NCBI GenBank assembly: GCA_013284265.1
Contig: JABTBR010000001.1
Span: 124,001 to 188,000 of the forward strand
Length of the DNA: 64,000 nucleotides
From: Oxalobacteraceae bacterium
GTDB lineage: Bacteria > Pseudomonadota > Gammaproteobacteria > Burkholderiales > Burkholderiaceae_D
Direction of reading: 5' to 3'
The first letter of the stretch is position 1, and every line of letters starts with the position of its first letter. The position numbers and the translations under genes were made by a program. The notes beneath the pieces were generated by a model. That model saw nothing but the letters and a program-made list of their open reading frames with translations. It ran no database searches and was not told where the DNA came from. Shown here piece after piece: positions 1 to 9,504 of the stretch.

Positions 1-1624
1 CCAGTTCGGCATCGTTCTGTCCCGCGCCGGCCAGGCGCAGCAGACCCATTTCCTTTTGCAGCAGCAGCACTTCCAGCAGGTCGGACACGGTTTCGGTGTG
101 CGAGATGATGTAGTTGCGGATGGCGCGGGCGCCGTAGCGGCTGCGGATGTCGCGCGCGGCGCGCAGGATGGTCAGTTCGGAATCGGTCTCAGCCGAGTAC
201 TCCACATAGGGCGAATACAGCAGGCGGGGCTGGGACAGCTCGCTCAGCAGCAGCTTGACCTTGGCATCCTCGTCCAGCGCGGCGTAATCGGCCTGCACGC
301 CGCTCTTGCCGAACAGCTCGGCCAGCACGCGCTCGTGGATGTCGGAACTCTGGCGCATGTCCAGCGAGGCCAGGTGGAAGCCGAAGATGTCGGCCGCCCG
401 TTTCAGGGTGGACAGGCGCGGCTTGACCAGCATGCCGCCGTGGTGGGCTTCCAGCGAGCTGACCAGCACCTGCAGGTCGGCGGCGAATTCGGCTGCGTCC
501 GCGTAAGGCTCGGCGTGGCCGACTTCCTTGCGCAGGATATTGGTCGCGCCCAGCGCGCGCGCCGAGCTGGCCAGGCGGGCATAGATGCCGATCAGGGCGC
601 GCCGGTAGGGTTCGTCCTTGCGGTGGTCGGACAGGTCCGGCGAATGCTCGGCCAGGGCCAGCAGTTCGGGGCTGCACTTGATCATCAAGGTGGAGATCGA
701 CAGCTCGGCGCCCAGCGCGTGTACCTCTTCCAGGTAGAAGTCGAGGATGGTGGTGGCATGGCGCTGCAGCGCGTGGCGCATGGTGCCGGCGTTGACATTC
801 GGGTTGCCGTCGCGGTCGCCGCCGATCCAGCTGCCCATCTGTACATAGGGCGCGGTGATGGCCTGCTCGCCATCGTGCGGGTAATGGGCCGCGATATCGC
901 CTTCGATATCGTCATACAGGCCCGGCAGTTCGCGCAGGAAGGTGATGCGGTAGTAGGACAGGGCGTTTTCGATCTCGTCGGCCACGGTCAGCTTGGAGTA
1001 GCGCAGCATGCGCGTCTGCCACAGGGTGGCCACGCGCGCATGCAGCAGGTGCATATTGGCGGCGCGTTCCTTCGGCGTCAGCGGCAGGTCGCGCTCGGCC
1101 AGCAGGCGGGCGATATCGTGCTCGGCATCCAGAATGGACTTGCGCTGCACTTCGGTCGGGTGGGCCGTCAGCACGGGGGCGATCAGGGCCTGGTCGAAGA
1201 AGGTGGCCACCGTCTCACGCGCTACGCCGGCATCCTTCAGGCGGCCCAGCGCATAGTTGACGCTGCCTTGCTGGGCGTTGGAGCCGGCCAGCAGGTGGGC
1301 GCGGCGGCGGCGGATGTGGTGCTGGTCTTCGGCGATATTGGCCAGGTGGGAGAAATAGGAAAAGGCGCGCACCACCGAAATGGTCTGTTCGCGCGTCAGG
1401 ATCTTGAGCATGCCATCGAGTTCCTTGGCGGCGCCGGCGTCGGCTTCGCGCCGGAAGCGCACTGCGGTCTGGCGGATGGTCTCGACCACGGCGAACACTT
1501 CCTCGCCTTCCTGGTCGCGCAGTACGTCGCCCAGCAGGCGGCCCAGCAGGCGGATGTCTTCCTTGAGAGGGGCGTCTTTGTCTACGCCAGCTTGTTCGTC
1601 TATTGCACTAGATTGGTTTGCCAT
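1..1624 (-). CDS. ppc: Phosphoenolpyruvate carboxylase, N-terminal part (runs off left edge)
   Basis: Cytoplasmic enzyme that carboxylates PEP to oxaloacetate, replenishing the TCA cycle. Reading leftwards from an ATG at 1624, 541 codons are open to the window edge, so roughly the last third to 40% of a family protein of about 900 residues is missing. The family signature around the catalytic histidine, TAHPTE, is present (His near residue 155), as is [14 protein letters not shown] about 100 residues later. Both belong to the PEP/bicarbonate site; the C-terminal catalytic Lys/Arg and the allosteric aspartate site lie outside the window. It is divergent from hemC with about 150 bp between the starts. 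The start is chosen because [11 protein letters not shown] is followed directly by the conserved helical N-terminus. Identity is firm. Confidence 0.95.
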   Translation of the reverse strand, partial: MANQSSAIDEQAGVDKDAPLKEDIRLLGRLLGDVLRDQEGEEVFAVVETIRQTAVRFRREADAGAAKELDGMLKILTREQTISVVRAFSYFSHLANIAEDQHHIRRRRAHLLAGSNAQQGSVNYALGRLKDAGVARETVATFFDQALIAPVLTAHPTEVQRKSILDAEHDIARLLAERDLPLTPKERAANMHLLHARVATLWQTRMLRYSKLTVADEIENALSYYRITFLRELPGLYDDIEGDIAAHYPHDGEQAITAPYVQMGSWIGGDRDGNPNVNAGTMRHALQRHATTILDFYLEEVHALGAELSISTLMIKCSPELLALAEHSPDLSDHRKDEPYRRALIGIYARLASSARALGATNILRKEVGHAEPYADAAEFAADLQVLVSSLEAHHGGMLVKPRLSTLKRAADIFGFHLASLDMRQSSDIHERVLAELFGKSGVQADYAALDEDAKVKLLLSELSQPRLLYSPYVEYSAETDSELTILRAARDIRSRYGARAIRNYIISHTETVSDLLEVLLLQKEMGLLRLAGAGQNDAEL

Positions 1625-1773
1625 GTGGTCAGCCGCGAAATAGGGATTATGTCGGTGCAAAGGCTTGTGGCCCGGTTCTGCAAGAAGGCGCGCGTGATAA
1701 AATTTGTGATCTTAAACATGCGCAGATAACTGGCCGGCGCCGGTCAGCGCAAGCTACAGCGAAAGAACTGGTT

Positions 1774-2790
1774 TTGAAAACATCCGAATTGGCCCAAACT
1801 CTCCCATCCAGATTGGTCATCGCTTCGCGTGAAAGTCGGCTTGCTATGTGGCAAGCAGAGCATGTGCGCGCGCGCTTGGCTTTATTATATCCGCAGTGCA
1901 GCATTGAGATTCTGGGCATGACCACGCGTGGCGACCAGATCCTCGACCGCACCCTGTCCAAGGTGGGCGGCAAGGGCTTGTTTGTCAAGGAACTGGAAGT
2001 GGCGATGGCCGAAGGGCGCGCCGATCTGGCCGTGCATTCGCTCAAGGATGTGCCGATGGAGCTGCCCGAAGGGTTCACGCTGGCCGCCGTGCTCGAGCGC
2101 GAAGACCCGCGCGACGCCTTCGTCTCCAACGACTACGACTCGCTCGCGGCGCTGCCGGCCGGTGCCATCGTCGGCACCAGCAGCCTGCGGCGCCAGTCGC
2201 TGATCGCGGCGCGCTACCCGCATCTGGTGATCAAGCCGCTGCGCGGCAATCTGGACACCCGGCTGGGCAAGCTGGACCGGGGCGACTACGCCGCCATCAT
2301 CCTGGCCGCCGCCGGCCTCAAGCGCCTGGGCCTGCCGCAGCGCATCCGCGCCTTGCTGGCGCCGGAAGACAGCCTGCCGGCCGCAGGGCAGGGCGCGATG
2401 GCCATCGAGATCGTCGAACGCAGCGACGGCCTGGACCTGCGCGCCGTGCTGGCGCCGCTGAACCACCTGGCCACCGAACAGGCCGTTACGGCCGAGCGCA
2501 AGGTGTCCAAGGTGTTTGGCGGCAGCTGCCAGATTCCGCTGGCGGCCTTCGCCACCGTCGACGAGGGCAAGATGCACCTGCGCGCCATGGTCGCCACGCC
2601 GGACGGCAGCCGCATGGCCAGCGCCGAAGTGTCCGGCCCGGCCGACACCGCCGAGCAGCTGGGCGAGCAGGTCGCCGAATTGCTGCGCGGCCAGGACGCC
2701 GTCGCCATCCTGGCCGTGTGCGTGGCGCAGGCGGCCGAAGCACCGGAAGGCTTGACCGCCGCTGAAAGCAAGTCCGCGCCGGATGCCTGA
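1774..2790 (+). CDS. hemC: Porphobilinogen deaminase (hydroxymethylbilane synthase)
   Basis: Polymerises four porphobilinogens into hydroxymethylbilane in tetrapyrrole synthesis. The 338-residue product starts with the family hallmark [15 protein letters not shown], contains [11 protein letters not shown] and GTSSLRRQ, and carries the cysteine that binds the dipyrromethane cofactor ([11 protein letters not shown], Cys about 252). No ATG lies near the expected N-terminus. The frame stays open upstream to 1618 but that extension is unlike the family, so I place the start at the TTG at 1774, 7 nt after GAAAGAA. First gene of hemC-hemD-hemX-hemY; its stop overlaps the hemD start by 8 bp, implying translational coupling. 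A possible -10 (TAAAAT, 1698-1703) lies upstream without a good -35. The product is certain; the TTG start is an inference. Confidence 0.95.
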   Translation: MKTSELAQTLPSRLVIASRESRLAMWQAEHVRARLALLYPQCSIEILGMTTRGDQILDRTLSKVGGKGLFVKELEVAMAEGRADLAVHSLKDVPMELPEGFTLAAVLEREDPRDAFVSNDYDSLAALPAGAIVGTSSLRRQSLIAARYPHLVIKPLRGNLDTRLGKLDRGDYAAIILAAAGLKRLGLPQRIRALLAPEDSLPAAGQGAMAIEIVERSDGLDLRAVLAPLNHLATEQAVTAERKVSKVFGGSCQIPLAAFATVDEGKMHLRAMVATPDGSRMASAEVSGPADTAEQLGEQVAELLRGQDAVAILAVCVAQAAEAPEGLTAAESKSAPDA

Positions 2791-3598
2791 TCCGGTCGTC
2801 ATCACCCGGCCGCTGGCGCAGGCCCGTGCGCTGGCCGACCAGGTCGCCGCGCTCGGCCGCCCGGTCGAGCTGCTGCCCCTGCTCGACATCGCGCCGCTGG
2901 CCGATCCCGCGCCGCTGCAAGCGGTGCTGGCCGGGCTGGCCGAGTATGCGCTGGTGGCCTTCGTGTCGCCCAATGCCATCGACGCGGCCTTTGCCTATAT
3001 TAAACAGTGGCCGCCCGGCGTGACCCTGGCCGTGCTGGGCGAGGGCAGCCGCTCCGCGCTGGCCGCCCATGGCATCTCGGCCGACGCGGTCAACATCGTC
3101 AGTCCGGCCGATCCGGCCCGCAGCGATTCCGAACATTTACTGCAAACCCTGGACCTGGACGCCTTGCGCGGGCGCCGCGTCTTGATCATTCGCGGCGAGA
3201 GTGGCCGCGAGCTGATGGGCGAGGGCTTGCGCGCGGCCGGTGCGCTGGTCGAATTCGTGGCCGCCTACCGCCGTTCGGTGCCCGTGCTGACGCCGGCTTT
3301 ACGGGCCCAGCTGGGCCATCTGCTGGCGCGGCAGAACGACTGGATCATTACCAGTTCGGAAGCCTTGCGCGGTTTGCTGGGCCTGCTCGAAGCCATCGAC
3401 GCGGAAGCGTTCAATACCACTTCCGGTGCGCGGCCCGATGCGGCGGCGGAGACGAATGTTGTAAGGATGCAACGTCAGCATTTGATCGTCCCCCACGCCC
3501 GGATTGCCGAAACTGCAAATAAACTCGGATTTAAGCGTCTGACGCTCACAGGATCAGGCGACGAACGCCTGCTCGCCGCGTTACAATCATGCCCATGA
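2783..3598 (+). CDS. hemD: Uroporphyrinogen-III synthase
   Basis: Closes and inverts ring D of hydroxymethylbilane to give uroporphyrinogen III. The 271-residue protein begins [11 protein letters not shown], the usual HemD opening, has [11 protein letters not shown] and a central [18 protein letters not shown] segment, and ends with the typical [14 protein letters not shown]. HemD is poorly conserved in sequence, so position directly after hemC is strong supporting evidence. Its ATG lies inside the last codons of hemC, and its TGA overlaps the next gene (ATGA at 3595). Slightly longer than the roughly 250 residues usual for the family. Confidence 0.92.
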   Translation: MPDPVVITRPLAQARALADQVAALGRPVELLPLLDIAPLADPAPLQAVLAGLAEYALVAFVSPNAIDAAFAYIKQWPPGVTLAVLGEGSRSALAAHGISADAVNIVSPADPARSDSEHLLQTLDLDALRGRRVLIIRGESGRELMGEGLRAAGALVEFVAAYRRSVPVLTPALRAQLGHLLARQNDWIITSSEALRGLLGLLEAIDAEAFNTTSGARPDAAAETNVVRMQRQHLIVPHARIAETANKLGFKRLTLTGSGDERLLAALQSCP

Positions 3599-4749
3599 AC
3601 GAATTGCCTAAATTACCTGAAACCGCCCCGTCTCCCGGCCCGGCTGTCGAGACCCCTCCCGCGCCACCGGCGCCACCCGCGCCGCCCGCGGCTTCGCTGG
3701 CCGAAACCCTGCAGCAGCCGCTGGTTATTGCCGTGATCACGCTGGGCATCCTGCTGGCCGGCCAGACCTGGTCCTCGCATAACCAGGTGCGCAACCTGCG
3801 CGAGGAAATGGCGCGCCGCCTGCAAAAAGGTGACGCCTCGAATGCCGAAAGCGGCACCCTGGCGCGCGCGGTGCAGGAAAGCACCAAGGAATTGCAGATC
3901 AAGGTCGGCCTGCTCGAAGGCAAGCAGATCGAGGCGCAAAGCCAGCAACTGGCGCTGGAGCAGCTGTATCAGGACCTGTCCAAGAACCGCGACGAGTGGG
4001 CGCTGGCCGAGATCGAACAAGTGCTGTCGACCGCTAGCCAGCAGCTGCAACTGGCCGGCAATGTGCCGGGCGCGCTGATCGCGCTGCAAAACGCCGACCG
4101 CAGCCTGTCGCGTTCGGACAAGCCGCAATTCATCACCATCCGTCGCGCCATCGCCAAGGACATCGAAAAACTCAAGGCCCTGCCGAGCGTCGACTCGGTC
4201 GGCGTGGCCCTGCGCATCGACAATGTGATCGCCCAGGTCGACCTGCTACCGATGCTGTCGGACGAAAAACCGACCTTGCCGGCCGCGCCGGAGCGCAAGC
4301 TCAAGGCCAAGCCGGGGGCGGCAGGCAAGGCTGGCGCCAGCGCGCCGCCGGCCGAGACCACCAGCCCGTGGCTGCAAAAGCTGGATGAAGTGTGGACCAG
4401 CTGGAGCAGCGAAATGTGGGTCGACGTGCGCCAGCTGATCCGGGTGCGCAGCGTGGAAACCCCGGATGCGCTGATGCTCTCGCCCAGCCAGGCTTACTTC
4501 CTGCGTGAAAACCTGAAGCTGCGCCTCTTGAACGCGCGCATGGCCCTGCTGTCGCGCAATGAAACGGCCTTCCGCAGCGATCTGATCGCCGCCCAGGAAG
4601 CGTTGGTCAAGTACTTCGATGTGCGCGCCAAGCAGACCCAGGTCATGCAGGCGCTGCTGCGCCAGGTGCAGACCAGCAATCTGGCGATTGAAATGCCGAC
4701 CCTGTCGGACAGCCTGAACGCCGTGCGCAACTACAAGGCGAAACCATAA
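3589..4749 (+). CDS. hemX: HemX family membrane protein
   Basis: HemX-like protein of the heme operon. Despite the old label 'uroporphyrin-III C-methyltransferase' this family has no methyltransferase fold; a structural or assembly role is usually assumed. The 386-residue product has a Pro/Ala-rich cytoplasmic head (repeated PPAPPAP), one transmembrane helix at about residues 45-65 (PLVIAVITLGILLAG), a long coiled-coil stretch (residues 70-140, rich in E, Q, K and L), then the periplasmic HemX region with WLQKLDEVWTSW. Two starts are possible, ATG 3589 and ATG 3595; the second forms an ATGA overlap with the hemD stop. It sits 2 nt from hemY, so all four genes are very likely co-transcribed. 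Confidence 0.88.
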   Translation: MPMNELPKLPETAPSPGPAVETPPAPPAPPAPPAASLAETLQQPLVIAVITLGILLAGQTWSSHNQVRNLREEMARRLQKGDASNAESGTLARAVQESTKELQIKVGLLEGKQIEAQSQQLALEQLYQDLSKNRDEWALAEIEQVLSTASQQLQLAGNVPGALIALQNADRSLSRSDKPQFITIRRAIAKDIEKLKALPSVDSVGVALRIDNVIAQVDLLPMLSDEKPTLPAAPERKLKAKPGAAGKAGASAPPAETTSPWLQKLDEVWTSWSSEMWVDVRQLIRVRSVETPDALMLSPSQAYFLRENLKLRLLNARMALLSRNETAFRSDLIAAQEALVKYFDVRAKQTQVMQALLRQVQTSNLAIEMPTLSDSLNAVRNYKAKP

Positions 4750-4751
4750 CC

Positions 4752-5948
4752 ATGCGCTTATTCCTCTGGTTACTCGCCCTGATGGCGGCCGCCATCGGTA
4801 TCGCCGTGACGGCCCGTTTCAATCCCGGCAATGTGGTGGTGTTCTACCCGCCGCACCGCATCGACCTGTCGCTCAATCTGTTCGTGGTCATTGAACTGGC
4901 GCTGTTCGCGGTGCTGTATTTCGCCATCCGCGCCTTCCGCGCCACCGTCAAGATGCCGGTCAAGGTCGCCGCCTACCGGCACTACAAACGCGAGCGCGAC
5001 AGCAACAAGGGCTTGCGCGAAGCACTCAAATCGCTGTTCGAAGGCCGCTTCGGCCACGCCGAAAAAGCCGCCTTGCGCGCCGCCGAACTGCCGGAAAACG
5101 CCGGCGTGGCCGCCCTGATCGGCGCCCGCGCGGCCCACCGCATGCGCCAGGGACCGCGCCGCGACGCCTGGCTGACCCGCATCAGCGACGATCCCAGCCT
5201 GAAGATCGCGCGCCTGATGACGATGACCGAACTGCTGGTCGATGACCATCAGCCGGAAGCGGCGCTCGAAGCCGTGCGCGAGCTCAATACCAGCGGCACC
5301 CGCCATATTCACGCGCTGCAATGGTCCTTGAAGGCTCACCAACAAGCCAAGAACTGGCCGGAAGTGCTGCGCCTGGTGCGCTCGCTGGACAAGCACCGCG
5401 CCCTGCATCCGGCCCTGTCGGCACGCCTGCGCGAGCTCGCTTACGACGATCTGCTGGCCGACAGCGTGCATGACGCCGAATCGATCCGCCGGGTCTGGGC
5501 CACCGTGCCGACGGCCGACCGCGTCAAGCCTTTCGTGGCGTGCCGCGCCGCCACCGCCTTCAATGCGCGCGGCCTGCATGACGAAGCCCGCGTGGTGGCC
5601 GAGGAAGCGCTGGCCGCCAACTGGGACGAGCGGGTGGTGCGCGCCTACCGCGAAGCGGCGGCGCCAGGCGGCACGCCGGCCCTCTTGACCCAGATCGAAC
5701 ATTGCGAAGGCTGGATGCGCGAACGTCCGAACGATGCCGAACTGGCCCTGACGCTCGGTTCCCTGTGCCTGAAACAGAAGCTGTGGGGCAAGGCCCAGCG
5801 CTATCTGGAACAGGCCCTGTCCGACGCCAGCGACCCGCGCATGGTGCGCGAAGCCCACCTGAAGCTGGCGCAGATGCACGATGCCCTGCAGCAGGACGAG
5901 GAAGCGGCCAGCCACTACCGTCAGTGCGCCCTGGCAACTTTGCTGTAA
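4752..5948 (+). CDS. hemY: HemY protein (membrane-anchored TPR protein of heme synthesis)
   Basis: HemY_N/TPR protein implicated in a late step of protoheme synthesis or in coproporphyrin handling; its biochemistry is unsettled in the literature. The 398-residue product has two N-terminal transmembrane helices (residues 3-20 LFLWLLALMAAAIGIAV and about 41-60 LNLFVVIELALFAVLYFAI) followed by helical TPR-type repeats, ending in a recognisable TPR (LGSLCLKQKLWGKAQRYLEQ). This is the unrelated HemY of proteobacteria, not protoporphyrinogen oxidase. Last gene of the heme operon; an 11-bp perfect hairpin follows the stop. Confidence 0.9.
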   Translation: MRLFLWLLALMAAAIGIAVTARFNPGNVVVFYPPHRIDLSLNLFVVIELALFAVLYFAIRAFRATVKMPVKVAAYRHYKRERDSNKGLREALKSLFEGRFGHAEKAALRAAELPENAGVAALIGARAAHRMRQGPRRDAWLTRISDDPSLKIARLMTMTELLVDDHQPEAALEAVRELNTSGTRHIHALQWSLKAHQQAKNWPEVLRLVRSLDKHRALHPALSARLRELAYDDLLADSVHDAESIRRVWATVPTADRVKPFVACRAATAFNARGLHDEARVVAEEALAANWDERVVRAYREAAAPGGTPALLTQIEHCEGWMRERPNDAELALTLGSLCLKQKLWGKAQRYLEQALSDASDPRMVREAHLKLAQMHDALQQDEEAASHYRQCALATLL

Positions 5949-5981
5949 GTTCGCCGTAAGAAAAACTTGTGTTTGTTGCAT

Positions 5982-6008
5982 GCAAACCCGCCGCGATGGC
6001 GGGTTTGC
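5982..6008 (+). terminator. Hairpin after hemY
   Basis: Perfect 11-bp stem GCAAACCCGCC / GGCGGGTTTGC with a 5-nt loop, 34 nt after the hemY stop. No uninterrupted T-run follows (only TTTTT some way downstream), so it may stabilise the mRNA 3' end or terminate weakly rather than act as a strong intrinsic terminator. Confidence 0.6.
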
Positions 6009-6061
6009 CGTTTCGGCGGCAGTTTTTCCCTGCTGCGCCGCACAAGTGGGCTCCACTTCGC

Positions 6062-6067
6062 TATAAT
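6062..6067 (+). promoter_or_regulatory. Likely -10 box of ppa
   Basis: Perfect TATAAT 40 nt upstream of the ppa start, after the hemY hairpin. No good -35 is visible at 16-18 nt. It implies that ppa has its own transcription start separate from the heme operon. Confidence 0.5.
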
Positions 6068-6106
6068 TGCGCGGTTAAACATTTGCTAGCATAACGAGGA
6101 AACCAC

Positions 6107-6649
6107 ATGAGCTTGAACAAAGTGCCGTCCGGCCGCGATTTGCCAAACGACTTCAACGTGATCATCGAAATTCCGATGAATGCGGACCCGATCAAGTACG
6201 AAGTGGACAAAGAGTCCGGCGCGATCTTCGTCGACCGTTTCATGGGTACCGCGATGCACTACCCATGCAACTATGGCTATGTTCCTAACACCCTGTCGGC
6301 TGACGGCGACCCGGTCGACGTGCTGGTCATCACCCCCTTCCCGCTGATCCCAGGCGTGGTCGTGCGTTGCCGTCCTGTCGGCGTGCTGAAGATGAGCGAC
6401 GAAGCCGGTGAAGACGCCAAAGTCCTGGCCGTGCCAGTTGACAAGGTTCTGTCGATCTACAGCCACTGGCAGAAGCCGGAAGACTTGAACGAACTGCGCC
6501 TGCGCCAGATCCAGCACTTCTTCGAGCACTACAAAGATCTGGAAAAAGGCAAATGGGTCAAGATCGACGGCTGGTACGGTCCGGAAGAAGCCAAACAGGA
6601 AATCCTGGACGGCGTGGCTAACTACCAGAAAGAAAACCCGGCGGCGTAA
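6107..6649 (+). CDS. ppa: Inorganic pyrophosphatase (family I)
   Basis: Soluble Mg-dependent enzyme hydrolysing pyrophosphate to two phosphates, pulling biosynthetic reactions forward. The 180-residue product has the normal length for the hexameric bacterial family and the full signature DGDPVDV with its three metal-binding aspartates, preceded by [18 protein letters not shown] and [24 protein letters not shown] lies 7 nt before the ATG. It is a separate unit downstream of hemY with its own -10 and a strong terminator behind it. Confidence 0.97.
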   Translation: MSLNKVPSGRDLPNDFNVIIEIPMNADPIKYEVDKESGAIFVDRFMGTAMHYPCNYGYVPNTLSADGDPVDVLVITPFPLIPGVVVRCRPVGVLKMSDEAGEDAKVLAVPVDKVLSIYSHWQKPEDLNELRLRQIQHFFEHYKDLEKGKWVKIDGWYGPEEAKQEILDGVANYQKENPAA

Positions 6650-6668
6650 TTCCTGCCCGGGTTGAGAC

Positions 6669-6708
6669 AAAAAAAGCGCACCACCGCCATTGCGGGGTGC
6701 GCTTTTTT
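6669..6708. terminator. Bidirectional intrinsic terminator between ppa and the reverse-strand gene
   Basis: A-run, stem GCGCACC / GGTGCGC extended by A-T pairs, then TTTTTT. Because the left side is A-rich and the right side T-rich it can end transcription from both the ppa side and the convergent gene, whose stop codon lies at its edge. Confidence 0.85.
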
Positions 6709-7412
6709 CATGGCCGCTTGAAATCGCGGAAGAATTCGAAGGCATCGCCGCATTGCGGCGGCGTTTTGGTGTTGGCGTACTCATAGGCCTTGCGCAAGGA
6801 ATTGCCGCCGCCCAGGGGCGACAGTTGCCATTTCAAGTCCTGCAAAGCGAGCAGTATCCGCGGCGTGTCGCGCCAGTAGCAGGTGCCGGGGCCCTGTTGA
6901 GAGTAGATGTTGCTCAGGCTATCGAGCAGCGCTGTCAGCGCCACCTCGTATTCGGGCAGGGGGCCCTGGAAGGGCTGGAGCACGATATTCTTGCCTTGCA
7001 GGCGGAACTGCAGGATGTGGCTGGCCGATCGCATCGGCACGTCCTCGTAGTTTTTGATTACCAGGGGCAGGTAGCCGGGCCGGTAGATCCGCAGAGTGGG
7101 CTCATCGATGCGGATATGGCCTTCCTTGGCGCGGCGCGGTCCCCATGCGGGAATGTTGAACTTGCCGTCCTTGTCGCTCAGCACTTCGGCGACGGCCAAC
7201 TGGCCGCGCGGTGAGCCGTTCCAGGGGCCCTCGATGTTCCAGCCCGCCACGATAATGGCGCCGGCCACAGGATCGCCCTGCGGCGTGACGAGGCGGGCTT
7301 CGATGGCTGGGGAGTACCAGATATTTGAAAATGCTAAATAAACGCAGCCTAACAACACGATTGCCGTGATGGTCAGGCTGGTTTTTTGAAGAGCATGCAA
7401 GCGTCGCACCAT
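6708..7412 (-). CDS. Membrane-anchored protein with carboxypeptidase-regulatory-like domain
   Basis: Hypothetical 234-residue protein. One N-terminal hydrophobic helix (residues 12-29, SLTITAIVLLGCVYLAFS) would anchor it, leaving the rest periplasmic. Residues about 36-110 look like a carboxypeptidase-regulatory/transthyretin-like beta-sandwich (ARLVTPQGDPVAGAIIVAGW ... LSDKDGKFNIPAWG ... IYRPGYLPLVI), a fold often used for binding or as a structural module. The C-terminal part is helical, has cysteines at CYW and QCGDAF, and I do not recognise it. It stands alone, convergent with ppa. No specific function can be assigned. Confidence 0.7.
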   Translation of the reverse strand: MVRRLHALQKTSLTITAIVLLGCVYLAFSNIWYSPAIEARLVTPQGDPVAGAIIVAGWNIEGPWNGSPRGQLAVAEVLSDKDGKFNIPAWGPRRAKEGHIRIDEPTLRIYRPGYLPLVIKNYEDVPMRSASHILQFRLQGKNIVLQPFQGPLPEYEVALTALLDSLSNIYSQQGPGTCYWRDTPRILLALQDLKWQLSPLGGGNSLRKAYEYANTKTPPQCGDAFEFFRDFKRP

Positions 7413-7511
7413 GGTTTTTTCCGTACAAAAAAATCAATGTAGCAGATGCTGGCCTGATAATGTTGTTGCAATTGCGAAGCAGACGGCATGGCCGCCACCT
7501 GCTCCTCGCGA

Positions 7512-8264
7512 TCAGGCCGCGAAACCACCGTCAATGGTCAAGCCCGTGCCGGTGACGAAGGCCGCCTCCGGACTCGCCAGATACGCCACCATGCCAGCGA
7601 TCTCTTCCGGGCGGCCATGGCGTGGCAGCGCCATCAGACCATGCAGCGAAGTGGCAAAATCGCTGTTCTCCGGATTCATATCCGTATTCACCGGGCCAGG
7701 CTGAACATTATTGATGGTGATGCCGCGTGGACCCAGGTCGCGCGCCAGGCCCTGCACCAGCCCGGTCAGCGCCGATTTGCTCATCGCATACACCGCGCCG
7801 CCGGCGAACGGCATGCGCAGCGCATTGGTGCTGCCGATGTTGATGATGCGTCCACCGTCCACCATATGGGCCGAGGCTGCCTTGATCGCCACGAACACGG
7901 CGCGCACATTGACGGCGATGGTCTTGTCGAAGTCTTCCAGCGAGAACGTGCCAATGTCGCCCAGATGCAGCACACCGGCGTTGTTGACCAGGATGTCGAG
8001 GCGGCCGAATTCCTTGGCGATGCTGTCGATCGCGGCGGCAGTGGCCACGGCATCGGCGGCGTCAACCTTGATGGCGACGGCGCGGCTGCCGGCCGCTTCC
8101 AATTCCTGCACCAGCGCGTTGGCGTCGGCGGCCGAGCTTTGGTAGGTGAAGGCGACGGTCGCGCCTTCCTGTGCCAGACGGCGCACGGTAGCGGCGCCTA
8201 TGCCGCGCGAGCCGCCGGTGACGAATGCGATTTTGCCGTTCAGTTTGCTGTTGGTGGTGTTCAT
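7512..8264 (-). CDS. SDR family NAD(P)-dependent oxidoreductase
   Basis: Classical short-chain dehydrogenase/reductase of 250 residues. Cofactor motif TGGSRGIG at about residue 16, NNAG near 94, catalytic Ser in NIGSTNAL and the YxxxK pair in YAMSK are all present, so it should be active; the substrate cannot be read from sequence. The C-terminal region (EEIAGMVAYLASPEA, GTGLTIDGGF) is typical of FabG-like members. It is transcribed divergently from the LysR-type regulator at 8404 with an inverted repeat between them, so LysR control of this gene is the simplest reading. Confidence 0.9.
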   Translation of the reverse strand: MNTTNSKLNGKIAFVTGGSRGIGAATVRRLAQEGATVAFTYQSSAADANALVQELEAAGSRAVAIKVDAADAVATAAAIDSIAKEFGRLDILVNNAGVLHLGDIGTFSLEDFDKTIAVNVRAVFVAIKAASAHMVDGGRIINIGSTNALRMPFAGGAVYAMSKSALTGLVQGLARDLGPRGITINNVQPGPVNTDMNPENSDFATSLHGLMALPRHGRPEEIAGMVAYLASPEAAFVTGTGLTIDGGFAA

Positions 8265-8336
8265 GATCTGTTTCCTTTTCAGTGGTTTAGGGAGATGCGA
8301 TGGAGTGAGTATCTGCCTGTCTCCCTGAGCTGACTA

Positions 8337-8355
8337 GATAGCTGGTGGAACTATC
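8337..8355. promoter_or_regulatory. Inverted repeat, probable LysR-type operator
   Basis: GATAG-N9-CTATC, a perfect 5-bp inverted repeat containing the T-N11-A pattern of LysR-type binding boxes. It lies in the 139-bp region between the divergent SDR and LysR genes, 49 nt upstream of the regulator start. Confidence 0.5.
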
Positions 8356-8403
8356 AATTTCAACTAAATGGATCAAGTATCGTCAAAAGAGTAAGATGGC
8401 GCA

Positions 8404-9327
8404 ATGGAACCTCTACATCATCTGAGCTGCTTCATTCATAGCGCCGAGGGCGGCAGCTTCTCCACGGCGGCGCGCCAATTGGGGCTGACCCCGGCCGCCG
8501 TCAGCAAAAACATCGCCCGGCTGGAAAGCAATCTGGGTGTGCGCCTGTTCCAGCGCAGCACGCGCAGCCTGAAGCTGACGGAAGAGGGCGAGCGTTTCCT
8601 GGCGCAGGTGAGCGGCCCGCTGGCCGAACTGAAGGGAGCTATCGCCGGCGCCGGACTCGATAGCGGCACGCCAGCCGGCCGCCTCAAGGTGGGGCTGGCA
8701 CCCGCGTTCGGGCAGGAATACCTGGTGCCGATGCTGGGCGAATTTCTGCTCCGCTATCCCGGCGTGCTGCCGGACTGGCATTTCGATAACCGCCAGGTCG
8801 ATCTCATTGGTGACGGTTTCGATGCGGCTATCGGCGGCGGCATAGAGCTGACATCCGGTGTGGTGGCGCGCGAACTGGCGCGCATCCGCGTGGTGGTGGT
8901 CGCTTCGCCCGCTTATATGGCGGGGCGCACGGCGCCGCGCCACCCCGCCGAACTGGCCAACTTTGACGGCATCGTGCGCCGCTCGGCCAGTAACGGGCGC
9001 TTGCGTAGCTGGAATCTTCAAAACAGCCAAGGGGAGGAGGTACCGGCCGAACTGCGGCCTGTCGCCATCTTCGACGATCCGGGCCCCATGGCCAGCGCCG
9101 CCAGCCACGGACTGGGCCTGGCCCTGCTGCCGGTGCCGCATGCCTTGCCCTATCTGGAGCGGGGGCAACTGGTCCGCCTGCTGCCGGACTGGTCCGGTGA
9201 TACCGGAGCGCTCTACCTCTACTATTCCAGCAAAAAGCAGCTTCCCGCCAAGACGCGGGTGTTTGTCGACTTCATCGTCCAGCAGTTCCGCGAGCAGGGC
9301 CTTGGCGTCCGGCTGAGCCAGACCTAA
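8404..9327 (+). CDS. LysR family transcriptional regulator
   Basis: A 307-residue LTTR. The N-terminal winged helix-turn-helix is typical (FSTAARQLGLTPAAVSKNIARLE, helix 2-3 at about residues 18-40, then RLFQRSTRSLKLTEEG), followed by the periplasmic-binding-like effector domain from about residue 90. It resembles the CrgA/DsdC-like subgroup that often controls a neighbouring SDR or oxidoreductase. Divergent from the SDR gene at 7512-8264, the likely target. The inducer is unknown. Confidence 0.92.
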   Translation: MEPLHHLSCFIHSAEGGSFSTAARQLGLTPAAVSKNIARLESNLGVRLFQRSTRSLKLTEEGERFLAQVSGPLAELKGAIAGAGLDSGTPAGRLKVGLAPAFGQEYLVPMLGEFLLRYPGVLPDWHFDNRQVDLIGDGFDAAIGGGIELTSGVVARELARIRVVVVASPAYMAGRTAPRHPAELANFDGIVRRSASNGRLRSWNLQNSQGEEVPAELRPVAIFDDPGPMASAASHGLGLALLPVPHALPYLERGQLVRLLPDWSGDTGALYLYYSSKKQLPAKTRVFVDFIVQQFREQGLGVRLSQT

Positions 9328-9504
9328 GCAAGTTTGTTGTTGACTTTCTTGTTTAGTTGCTATGAGAAATGTTTCTTTGACTGTATAGTGTTGGAAAAAT
9401 TTTCAATATGGCAATTACTCTTCCGCCCATGTTGCTGTGGCGGCATTGCCGGTGCCTAATCCAACTACTGCTGTACTCGCACTTCCTGAACTGGACTATT
9501 TTTC

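Noticed and set aside
56..1729. Forward-strand open frame of 557 codons opposite ppc
   Set aside because: It is the antisense of a clear PEP carboxylase and has Q/V/A/G-rich composition typical of shadow frames.
4770..6056. Reverse-strand frame of 428 codons across hemY
   Set aside because: Shadow of hemY; no homology-like features and it runs through the hemY hairpin.
9357..9389. TTGCTA and TATAGT as a promoter for the PEP-CTERM gene
   Set aside because: The spacing of 21 nt is too long for a standard sigma-70 promoter.
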